64,000 nt of DNA, from positions 124,001 to 188,000 of the forward strand of contig JAAROD010000044.1 in the NCBI GenBank assembly GCA_012274445.1. Direction: 5' to 3'. How positions within the stretch are numbered: position 1 is the stretch's first letter; every line of letters begins with the position of its first letter. The translations under genes were made by a program, and so were the position numbers. The notes under the pieces were generated by a model, which worked only from the letters and a program-made list of their open reading frames with translations, had not been told where the DNA came from and did no database searches. Below, piece after piece: positions 33,423 to 42,774 of this stretch. This DNA comes from Sclerotiophoma versabilis (lineage: Eukaryota; Ascomycota; Dothideomycetes; Pleosporales; Didymellaceae).

Positions 33423-34955
33423 GATGCTGTACATGCGCAGTATGTCCCCTGGAGAAGAACAAAGGTGAAGATCGCTCGATAAACAGTAGGGAGCCTGAGT
33501 ACACAATACGAGCTGTAGACTCGATACGTCTGTATATTCATTGCATGAGCATTGGCATGAGAGGTAGGCTGTTGTCGCAGGAACCCTCCTATATCACATG
33601 AAATCGTCAATATATCAGCTCAACTACCGCAGCATTGAGAGCTTCTGTGCCAGTGTAGTCTTCCTGTTCTGTTCGTTTTCCCGGTGCAACAAGCACTCCC
33701 CTTTTTCGCGGGGCTTTGGGCCGCAGCAATTCATGGTGTGAAGTATTGTTAGCAGCGCGGCATGTCGCAAACACCCTCCTGGTGCTCGAGTCAATGATGA
33801 ATGACTGAACAAGCGCCGCCGTCATCTGAATCGCATTCGGTAAGTATTTCGCAAGAAGTTGATTGCCATCGAGGATTCGGATCAGATGTCACGGTTTACA
33901 ATTATAGGCAATGGCCGAAAAGTCTGCTTGGGGCTTCGGCACCGCAGAATCTGAAGCTGATTGTGTTTGCTGAATCGTTGTCTCCTTCGTTTGGAGAAGA
34001 TCAGCCTCGAGGATGATGTGAGTAAGCGCGCGCAGCTTCAGGCTGTCGTGCATATACGATCTTTTGGATGTCTCTTGATTCAGGTCTTCGAAATCGATAC
34101 GGCGCATGGTACTCAGCAGGCCGCTGTGCTCAAAGTTTGAATGTTCGAACAAAAACACGGTGGACCACCTTTCTGGGCTAACAGCGTCCTATAGAAGCAT
34201 TGCCTCGCTCATTACCACCCGCATAATCCGCGCAGCCTTTTCATAGCATAAAAGGTAAGCCTAACATAATCAATTCCAGTCGCTGGCTAAGTTTTGGAGG
34301 TTCTCAACCGGTAGCAACGCTAAGCCTTTGACCGCGTCGTTCGTGTCATCTCAGCTTGAGACCACAATGACATAACCACCACCATCAGTCAGGAAACAGG
34401 TAACTTTTATCAAGACAGCGTGGCGTGTGCAGAGCATGTTTAAAGTGGTAATCTCCGCTTACATCCCTTAGCAAGACACATGGCTTACTGTAATCTGCGA
34501 ACAGGGAAGGAGGTGTTCAGGCATAGTGTATACGGCCATTAAGATCTTGGATGAAAATTGGTCCGAAATCGATTCGTAACACCAGCGTGGCGACATGCGG
34601 GAATTCCCAACGACCATGTTCCTCTCCCTGAGACTGCATCATTGAAGTCACGACTGGCTCAAACTCTGCAGAGCCTTGCAGCGTGAATTATTTCTGGAAT
34701 GATGGAATCCTGAGACAGACGGTTCTCGCTCGTGCAACTCGCTTTCTTTGTTCTCGCATTCCATATCATTAGCTCGAGGCAGTCAGATGAACCACAAGAA
34801 ATCTCAACACCAAAGCCGTGCCGTTGCCCCCCCTACCCCCTAGAATAAGTCTGATGCAGACCATTCCGCATGGCCAACCAGATTGTCTCCTTGGACTGGA
34901 AGGGGAAGTGCCGGACAGCATACCTACCCACAACGATGACCGTAGTAGGAAATTC

Positions 34956-34983
34956 CTGCCCGCGGACACGTACCAGTTGACCA
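34956..34983 (+). repeat. Left arm of inverted repeat
   Basis: 28 bp containing CCTGCCCGCGGACAC and ACCAGTTGAC. It matches the reverse complement of 35259-35286 at 26 of 28 positions. Similarity fades outward with gaps. Confidence 0.85.
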
Positions 34984-35258
34984 CACAGCTTCCCCTCTGA
35001 TAGGAACAGTTTCTAATGTTACGCAGATCTAGTCGAATATCCATACCCAAGTTTTGGGAAATTCTGCGTCTCAACTGTTTCTTGATGATGCTCACAAGCT
35101 TCAACCTGCGAGCTTCGATCTTCATCTCAAATAATACTGAATGCTACTAGTAAATCGGAGGCTGCAAGTATAAGATAGGTTTGAGCGTTTCTTGCTAAGG
35201 TGCTAAACCTTGCTTACCACATGTGCCTTCCATACTTAGGATAGTAGGGGTCGACAGA

Positions 35259-35286
35259 GTCAACTGGTGTGTGTCCGCGGGCAGGA
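35259..35286 (-). repeat. Right arm of inverted repeat
   Basis: Inverted copy of 34956-34983, with 275 bp between the arms. Both arms translate to a similar peptide in their own orientation (VNW-Y/C-VSAGR), suggesting copies of one ancestral sequence. Confidence 0.85.
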
Positions 35287-35575
35287 CTAGTAGGATTGCC
35301 GATTGCGCCACAATGGGTGTTAAGATGTCATGGATGAGACTGAACGCATTGGAGTCCTCTTGTCCCGGGGTGTATTTGTATTTCGACGTTTGCACGGTTG
35401 CGTGTCTGGCGCTCCAGGTTTTGAGACACCATGTTGCGCGCCGCGCGCGGTCCCATTGATTCTCGCCCGGACGGGTTTGCTTTATGTATTTGGTATTCGA
35501 TAGATTCGTGCAGTTCATGTTCGTGTCCACTACAGCTTGGCGCCGCAGAGTTAAGCAAGTCTACTCACTGCACGC

Positions 35576-36812
35576 ATGGGTGTTCCAGACCATGGCCCAC
35601 TGATTGTGGGGATCACATGGTGGTTAACGTTCTTCTGTGGAGGGTTCTTGGGGTTACGAATATATGCAAAGTTGAGTCGGCGGCAGAGTTTGTGGTGGGA
35701 TGATTGGATTCTCATGACTTCATGGGTCCGTAGGAATCCATCTCTGCAACTGACATGCACTGACATACTCCAGGTCCTTCTTCTCATCGAGGCCATATTA
35801 ACACAAGTTTGCCAAGTGCTGGGAGTGGGAAAGCGGAGAGTCGACATCGATCCCGTCAAAATCCGGACCCTGGCCTTTTACATCTCGATTGGCGCCGCGA
35901 TCTCTTGCTTTGCATCGGCACTCTCGAAGATCTCCTTCGGTGTTACACTACTACGACTGACCACTGGCAAAATTCGATGGAGCATCTGGTTCTGCATGGT
36001 TACGCTCTTCCTATTTATGCTTCCATCTGCCTTCGTCACCTGGGTACAATGCACGCACACGGCAGAAGCATGGAGCCCGATCCTTAAAGGGCACTGCTGG
36101 AACATCCAAACCACTCTCAAATACGGCATCTTCAACGCAGCATGGTGCGCAGCAGCGGATTTCTTTCTTGCTCTCCTCCCCTGGACAATAATCTGGGGCC
36201 TTCAAATGCGCACGCGCGAAAAGATCGGAGTCGGGATTGCCATGAGCATGGGTCTGTTGTAAATTCAACTCCATCTATATCCCTGTCAGGCAACGCATAC
36301 TTACATGGTCCAGAGCCGGTGTGTGCGCCATCATAAAAGGCGTCTATCTCTTCCGCGTCCACCAAGACGACTTCACCTACACTGCTAAAGACGTCTTTAT
36401 ATGGACCGGTGTTGAAACCGCCGTCGCTATCATCGGTGCTTCCATCGCTGTTCTCCGCGTCTTCTTCAAGGAAAGAGTCGCTTCGTACAGCAGCTTTCGC
36501 CGCCGCTCCACGACACCCAGCACCCTGAAACGTGTCCTGACCACTGCAGCTACGGCACGGAGGAGTGTTGCGCTCAACACCTTGGCGTCCAACAGAGACA
36601 TAGAAAGCACCTGCTCCCAGACCGAACCGGTCGAAGAGCAAAACGGCGGAACACCGAGCGAGATGCGTTCAAAGGAAAGACGGGGTGACGAGGTGGTTGG
36701 TGTGGCGGTTGGTGGAGATGGAGGGAGCCAGGGCAGCATCTGGCAGACTATGACCATCACACGTGAGATTGAGGAGAGGGCAGGTGATGGGGATGGCGGA
36801 GGGGAGAGATAG
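35576..36812 (+). CDS. PTH11/rhodopsin-domain integral membrane protein
   Basis: Exons 35576-35725, 35774-36258 and 36314-36812 encode 377 residues with about seven membrane helices. It belongs to the large fungal rhodopsin-domain family that includes PTH11-like receptor candidates. Family landmarks are LRIYAKL, the WWDDWILM loop after helix 2, ISIGAAISCFASALSKISFGVTLLRL, the extracellular Cys pair around QCTHTAEAWSP and CWN, and FNAAWCAAADFFLALLPWTI. There is no CFEM domain at the N-terminus. The C-terminal 110 residues are polar and probably cytosolic. The first intron (48 nt, GTCCGT donor) is in frame and lacks a stop; removing it restores the family's SW-VLLLIEAILTQ. The ligand is unknown. 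Confidence 0.88.
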
Positions 36813-37455
36813 CTCAACTGAGCAGCGCGGATTGATTGGCTCTCGAGTTTCGTGGGGTGTTTGGAAGCGTACATATCCCGGGCAACGGCGTCGGGGTTGA
36901 CCAACACACCACAGTATATAACATCGGTGTCCTAGTATCAGAGACAACGATCAGGATGCGGACTCGTAGTTTTGTCCATCTTGGTAATCGCCTTTTCAAC
37001 TTCTTATACAACGCGGCTATTTTGTGCTACTGCACTGCAACCATGACCCGTCAATGGCCATGTGCATCTGAGAGGCTTGGACTGAGGATCGTGGTGAATT
37101 GGTAAAGCAGCCACACCACTTGTCGGTGATGCAGAGCTGTCCGTGTTCAAAAAAATACATAGTACAAAAAGTAAACAATGGCCTCGACACAAGACGAGAC
37201 ATCAGATCCTACCCAACGTATAAAGTGGTGCCGCGCCGCAAACGCCTATCCTGTTCAGTCCCCGACCTAGAGCCCATCGTGGGGTCAATTGCTCTTCTCT
37301 GCCGCTGTCTCTGACGCCGATTCCCCGACGCTAGGAGTAAAGCTTGTTGGTAGTGGAAGCAGACCACTGGATCTGATCAACGGGTATCTTGTCTTTCGCT
37401 CTTGTGATCCACTCTCTTGTCATGAACGACACGCTGTCTGACCTCGGCCTAGCGC
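36813..37455. other. Intergenic region between convergent rhodopsin-like and CENP-A genes
   Basis: 3' flanks of two convergent genes. No RNA gene or repeat was recognised. Confidence 0.5.
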
Positions 37456-38048
37456 TCAGACTGGCGCGCCCCACGCAGCTCTCAGCCGTCTCGCGAGCTG
37501 AATGTCCTTTTGCTGGATGGTGACGCGCTTGGCGTGGATTGCGCAGAGATTCGCGTCATGGAAAAGGTTGACCAGAAAAGCTTCGGTCGCTTCCTGCAGG
37601 GCGAAAAGAGCTTGCGATTGCCATCTATTTGGCCCGTCGTCGCCGGATACACTCTGTGCGATTTCTCTAACCTGTCCACGCGTGTTAGCGCTTTGCCCGT
37701 GTTCCTGTCCGTCTCTTTACTCTTTTCACTTTTCACTCCAGATCGCCATCGCGCTCTCCTCACTCTTCACGCGCTCTCCTCCCGGACCGTGGGCGAACTC
37801 ACCAATCTCTGGAACGGCAGCTTCAGAAGCAGCAAGTCCGTCGTCTTCTGGTATTTCCTGATCTCCCTCAGCGCAACTGTGCCCGGCTTGTATCTATGCG
37901 TGCGCTGCGGCGCCGGGCCCGGTGCGCCCAGTCTCTTCCCACTCTCGCGCCGGGAAGCCGTGGATACGCGCGAACTGCCGCCGCGCGAGGGGCGCGCTTT
38001 GTTCTTCCGGCCAGCTGCAGGCGACTTTGCGGGCGATTTGGGCGGCAT
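37456..38048 (-). CDS. CSE4: Centromeric histone H3 variant CENP-A (CenH3 / Cse4)
   Basis: Exons 38048-37803 and 37671-37456 flank a 131-nt intron and encode 153 residues. CENP-A replaces H3 in centromeric nucleosomes and seeds the kinetochore. Residues 1-50 are a basic Pro/Ser/Arg/Lys tail unlike the H3 tail. The histone fold starts at about 52 with RYKPGTVALREIRKYQ and LLKLPFQRL, then VREIAQ; helix 2 is ALQEATEAFLVNLFHDANL and the end is HAKRVTIQQKDIQLARRLR. Loop 1 (SVSGDDGPNRWQS) is about three residues longer than in H3 and has the RWQS of Cse4, a CENP-A hallmark. The first ATG in frame is farther upstream, but MPPKSPAKSP at 38048 is the natural start. The intron cuts the gene just before VREI. 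It shares an upstream region with the Derlin gene. Confidence 0.96.
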
Positions 38049-38602
38049 TGCGAATGGGGTGGGTGGAGGTTTGGGAGGGTGGGTGGTGAAGGTGCGGCCT
38101 GCGTGGAACGAGTGGTGGAGCCGCGGCGCGTTCAAAGCGCGTCTCAAGTCGCGTTGTCAACAGCTGTCGCGGAGGCGCGCAATCGCAAAACCTATTAACC
38201 ACAGCCGTTCGCAACGTCGACGCGACCGACAATATCGATAGGAGCAGGCGTGTAGGGGCGGGCGGCGCGCGGGTGGACGTGCGCTGTTCTTCTGTTGTGC
38301 CCGAATCGAGGGGGCTGGAACGACAGGAAGGAGCTTGGGCCGCAAATAACTCCCGGCGGAAGGTGCGATGGGATCCATCTCATCTAATCTTATCTAATCC
38401 GGGCTTGGCGTTTGATTACGTAGCCTCACCGAGCTCCAGACTGCGGTTGACGATGCGCGTGAGGTGGCAGTAATCCACTGTTTGCTCGTTCTCTCACTAC
38501 CAAAGCTTGAGCCCGCCGGACCCGACGAATTGTCTCTCGTGTTCGAGAACCTCGCTCTTCAGCCAAGCACACCTACAGCCAGATAGCCCTACACCTCCCA
38601 AC
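38049..38602. promoter_or_regulatory. Bidirectional promoter region, CENP-A / Derlin
   Basis: The 554 bp between divergent ATGs hold both promoters. The part nearest CENP-A is GC-rich. No specific cell-cycle element could be assigned by eye. Confidence 0.5.
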
Positions 38603-39475
38603 ATGGCACAAGTGCTGCAAGGCGGGGACGGCATGATGGGCGGGTTTCCTCTAGAGCAGTGGTTCTACGAAATGCCCGTCTGCACACGGTGGTGGATGAC
38701 GGCAGCTCTGAGTGCATCTGTCCTGGTGCAGTGTCACATCATCTCGCCCTTCCAGCTGTTCTACAGCGTGCGTGCTGTGTTCTTCAGAAGCCAGGTACAT
38801 CTCACCAGTCTCCGTGCTTGGCAAACATACACCACATGCTGACATCCACGCAGTACTGGCGCCTCGCCACGACCTTCTTCTACTTTGGCCCCCTCTCACT
38901 CGACCTCCTCTACCACATCTTCTTCCTGCAACGGTACTCACGCCTCCTCGAAGAGAGCCTCGGTCGATCGACGGCGCACTTCTTATGGCTTCTCACCTTC
39001 GCTTCGACACTGCTGCTATGCATAGCACCAATGTTCAGCATGGCCTTCCTAGGCTCTGCCCTCAGTAGCACCCTCATCTACATTTGGAGCCGAAAGAACC
39101 CGGACACCATGCTCAGCTTCCTGGGCCTTCTCGTCTTCAGGGCGCCATACCTGCCTTGGGTTCTGTTAACCTTCAGTTTCGTCATGCACAGCACTATACC
39201 AAAGGATGAGATGTGTGGTATTGTTGTCGGCCACAGTACGTTCCTCGGCCTTTCTCCGTCAAACTCTCAAGCTAACCTTAGTAGTCTGGTACTACTTCAA
39301 CGACATTTTCCCTCCTCTCCACAACGGCCGTAGCCCTCTCGGCCCCCCCGCATGGTGGGTTCGCCTGTTCGATGGCGCTCCAGCACCCACAGAAGAGACG
39401 CACGAGGATGATGCAGCGGCGGATCACGAGAGGAACCCTAATGAGGCTATCCCAGACGCTGTCCCCGCACAGTAG
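38603..39475 (+). CDS. DER1: Derlin, ER-associated degradation (Der1-like) membrane protein
   Basis: Exons 38603-38794, 38854-39235 and 39285-39475 (introns 59 and 49 nt) give 254 residues. Derlins are rhomboid-like pseudoproteases that help move misfolded ER proteins to the cytosol for proteasomal destruction. The opening FPLEQWFYEMPVCTRWWM, then LFYSVRAVFFRSQYWRLATTFFYFGPLSLDLLYH, and the LQRYSRLLEE loop are diagnostic. About four to six hydrophobic helices follow, and GHIWYYFNDIFPP closes the membrane part. No Ser/His catalytic dyad is expected. The tail is acidic (ETHEDDAAADHE). Which of the fungal Derlin paralogs (Der1 or Dfm1) it is cannot be settled; no SHP box was seen in the tail, so the symbol is tentative. 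Confidence 0.93.
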
Positions 39476-39965
39476 ACGCCTGCACACATACACGCTGCTA
39501 TTTGGAATTTGGCCACTATATACGGCCTGGAGATACCCTCTAGTTTCCGCGAATGATACCTTTCACTCTAAGCACGCTTCGTATTTTACTCCACTAGACC
39601 GCCTGACTTTCGCGCACACAAACAGTCAACTCACCGTCCACTACATCAATATCTTTCCTCCGATCACTCTGCTTGACCCATCCAATCACCTCGTACACGT
39701 TCCGGCCACATATTAGCTAGATTAGGATCTTCTGCCAAGCACCTTCCTGAAACGATTAGCGCCCCGCGGGTCTGCATATCATCGCTCATTTCATGGCCGT
39801 GAGACCCCAGGTCTTGGATGAAAAGCGAGTGGCGACGGTCGGAAATGGCCGGTATCGTTGATGAGTGGGTTCATGGACTTTCCCTAGGTGCCGAACAATG
39901 GTATATATCTACTAATGCCCAGACTTTCTGCTGGAGCATCGACTCATATTCACTTTCCAGTCAAG
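39476..39965. other. Intergenic region upstream of S1 nuclease
   Basis: Derlin 3' flank and nuclease promoter, with a TATA-like element at 39902-39908. Nothing else was recognised. Confidence 0.5.
39902..39908 (+). promoter_or_regulatory. TATA-like element of the S1 nuclease gene
   Basis: TATATAT beginning 64 bp before the ATG at 39966. Assigned by position. Confidence 0.5.
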
Positions 39966-41022
39966 ATGGTTCACCTCAAGTCTACAGTCCTGGCCAGCAT
40001 GGCCGCTACTCCCACAGCATATGCATGGGGTTCGCTCGGACACACTACTGTGGCATACATCGCACAGAACCTTGTCTCGGAGAATACAAAGGAGTTTGCC
40101 CAGCGTATCTTGAGTGATACCTCAGCCTCTTACCTGGCAAATGTGGCTACTTGGGTACAACTTCTGCACCAACAAGATTCGTGACGACCACTAACAACTC
40201 AATCAGGCTGACAGCTACCGCTATACCACCGCAGGAGCCTTCAGTGCGCCTCTCCACTTCATCGACGCCCTGGACAGCCCGCCCAAGCAGTGCAATGTCG
40301 ACTACGAGCGCGACTGCCCGGAAGAGGGATGTATCGTATCCGCTATCGCCAACTACTCCACCCGCGCCGTCACCGCGGACGTCGGTCTTACCGAGCAGCA
40401 AAAAGCTCTGAAATGGGTGATCCACTTCGTCGGCGACATCCACCAGCCGCTGCATGTCGAGAACTTTGAAGTCGGCGGCAATCTGATCAACGTGACATTC
40501 GACGGCGTTACCACGAACCTGCACGCCACGTGGGACACCGCCATGCCCCAGAAGCTGGCTGGTAAATACACGCTTGCGAACGCAGAGAAGTGGGCTGCCA
40601 ACCTGACCCAGGAGATCCAGAGCGGCATATACAAGACAGAGAGCAAGACATGGACCAAGGGTCTCGCGGCCACGACGCCCGTCGACAGCGCCATGGTGTG
40701 GGCGTCCGACGCCAACTCGTTTGTCTGCACCACCGTTATGCCAAACGGCCCCGATGCGGTGCGCAACCAGGAGCTTGACGGGGCTTACTACGAGTCTGTC
40801 ATCCCCGTCATCACGAAGCAGATTGCCAAGGCGGGCTTCAGACTGGCCGCGTGGTTGGATGCCATTGTTGAAAATGCGGGTGAGGGCGTTGAGATGGGCG
40901 AGGATGGAAAGTACGGGTTAACCAAGAGGGAGTTCAAGTACGAAGCTTGGCAGCTGGATGCCAAAGCGAAGCGGGCAGCTTTTGGGGATGACTGTGGCTG
41001 TGGAGAGGACCACGCTCACTGA
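39966..41022 (+). CDS. Secreted S1/P1-type zinc nuclease
   Basis: Exons 39966-40154 and 40207-41022 (52-nt intron) encode 334 residues. It degrades single-stranded DNA and RNA to 5' nucleotides outside the cell, supplying phosphate and nucleosides. The signal peptide ends at AYA, residue 20, leaving Trp21 as the new N-terminus; in this family that Trp amino group binds zinc, and W-G-x-x-G-H is intact. Other zinc ligands are visible: Asp65 after ATW-AD, the His of PLHFIDA, HFVGDIHQPLH and NLHATWD. Several NxT/S sequons are present. The C-terminus adds an unusual short Cys/His tail (DDCGCGEDHAH). All ligands are present, so activity is expected. Confidence 0.95.
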
Positions 41023-41360
41023 GTTTGAGTGGTTGTGAAAAGTGTTTCGAGTCGAGTTGTTGAGCGTGGCGTTGGCGGTGTAGCGAGTTAGCCTTGGTGG
41101 GAGGCCTTCGATGCAAATGTCTGAACGGTAATTCGCATTTGAATCTTGATTTTGCTCTTGTCTTTCGTTTCCACCCTACTTTCTCCGTTTTTCTCAGATC
41201 AGCTGTGTTCACATGTCGCAGTGGGTATGCAAGGATATGTATGGATTTGCCTGCCATGAGGAATCTGCCGCTCAGCGTCTGGGTGTGAGCAGCTCTGGGT
41301 CTGAACAGCTCGTGAGCTTAGTGAAGCGTGGCGTTGTTGTGAAACCCAGAATCCGACACC
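41023..41360. other. Intergenic region upstream of broken HET gene
   Basis: No start codon or 5' half of the HET gene could be found here on any frame. Confidence 0.4.
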
Positions 41361-42396
41361 ATTGACTTGGTATGGGATGATTTTTTGAACCTTAGCAGGT
41401 TGAAAGTCTTGTGGATTGACGCGCTATGCATCGATCAAGACAATGACGACGGAAAAGCTACTCAAATCTTATCAATGCCGATAATTTACGGACAGGCTGG
41501 TCGAGTACTAGTCTGGCTTGGGGACGAGGCTGATGACAGTGATGCTGCACTGGAGATAATCCGCACTGCTGGCCAGTACCGTTCTGCGAGAAAGGATTTG
41601 CACAACAAGGCGGTCCACGTATTGCTGGAAAGACAATGGTTTCAGCGGGTCTGGGTACGTTTGTGTAAAACACAACGGTCACTAAAATCAGCTGACCGGC
41701 AATACTCTAGGTTCTGCAAGAAACAGCAGCAGCTCGACACCTTCGGGTGCTGTGCGGCTCGAAAGATCTGGATGGGCATGCCTTCTGTGCAGGCCTAAAC
41801 TCTTTAATAGCCTTTGGTGCCTCAGACAGAGTTTCTGAGGCTGTTCATTCCGTCGTTCATCTGATGGAAAGAGACACCTTTCGGCGCCCGATAACATTGA
41901 CCTCCGGCCGATCTTCGCTGAACCTCTATCGACTAGGAAGCTTGCTGGATCTGTATCACGATCACAAAGCTACAGAACGTCAAGATAAGATCTACGCTCT
42001 GATTGGTATGAGCACGGATAGTTCCGAGGCCGCCAAGGCGGGGGATATCTCCCGACTACAAGGAGGGTTGGGAGTCACTTTCCAAACGAGTGATTGAGTA
42101 TATGGTCAGAAGAAATACTCATCATGGCGGCAAAATACGGCAGGGCCAGTATGATGGGAGACCTGCTGGAGGGAAAAGGCGAAGACGTACATATCACCGA
42201 ACAATTGCTCAAGACAGCTACTGAGAACACCGAGGAGGGTGACAGAATTGTTCAGTTGCTCTTGGAATCCAAGTTGATAGGATCTGACGATGCTGGGGAA
42301 CACTCTTTTGTCCCTCGAAAGACTGGTGAGAGGGTTACACCATATTGGTCTCAGAAGCTAGATGACGGACCGAGACCAAATCTGTGGTGGTTGTAG
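41361..42396 (+). pseudogene. Truncated, frameshifted HET-domain gene
   Basis: HET proteins trigger cell death when genetically different hyphae fuse. Here the domain begins in mid-motif (LKVLWIDALCIDQDN) with no ATG and no upstream SYVWG block. It goes on through GRVLVWLGDEADDSD and ERQWFQRVW, crosses a normal intron (41655-41710) and continues as VLQETAAARHLRVLCG to KIYALIGMS. Near 42045 a run of five G puts the expected PDYK-x-WESL-x-KRVI text out of frame. The following repeat-like text (ILIMAAKYGR ... GEDVHITEQLLKTATEN), typical of C-terminal repeats in such proteins, is in yet another frame. Missing 5' end plus two frame changes indicate a dead copy. A sequencing indel could explain only one of the breaks. 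Confidence 0.8.
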
Positions 42397-42774
42397 GTTA
42401 GGTAAATGCAGTGCTCATGCAACTTCTCGACTACTATATAAATTATAGCACAGTACTAACTCCAAATCGAAAGGAGTGATATAAGGTGACTAATACAAGA
42501 TGAATTAAGCGTTGGTGAATAAGGTCCTCTGCAAACCGGGGAATCTAGGTGCGGTGCCGATTGCATGCTAAGGTTATCGAGCTCTAGAAAACTATATTCT
42601 GAAGCGTTCAGAAGACCTTATGCTAAGCGACAGCAGCAGATTGCGCTCCAGAAAGTGGGTACAAATTAACAAATATGGCATGAGTCATCAGTAACGTATC
42701 CGCTGCTCGCAAAGGCCAACCAAGTAGACAGCACGAATGAAAGCAGTCAAAGTCGTTGGACTCCTGCTCAAGCA
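42397..42774. other. Intergenic region between the two HET loci
   Basis: AT-richer spacer between the broken plus-strand HET copy and the minus-strand intact one. Nothing was recognised. Confidence 0.5.

Larger units (their letters stand above)
33423..35575. other. 2.1-kb non-coding region with a diverged inverted repeat
   Basis: No credible gene on either strand. The notable structure is a 28-bp inverted pair (34956-34983 and 35259-35286). ORFs at 33607-33825, 34769-35125 and 35195-35530 are short and not protein-like overall. Confidence 0.5.

Noticed and set aside
34769..35125. 118-codon minus-strand frame
   Set aside because: Covers one arm of the inverted repeat and has no coherent protein character.
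37510..38241. 243-codon plus-strand frame
   Set aside because: Antisense to the CENP-A gene, whose minus-strand translation is clearly a histone; the plus frame has no protein features.
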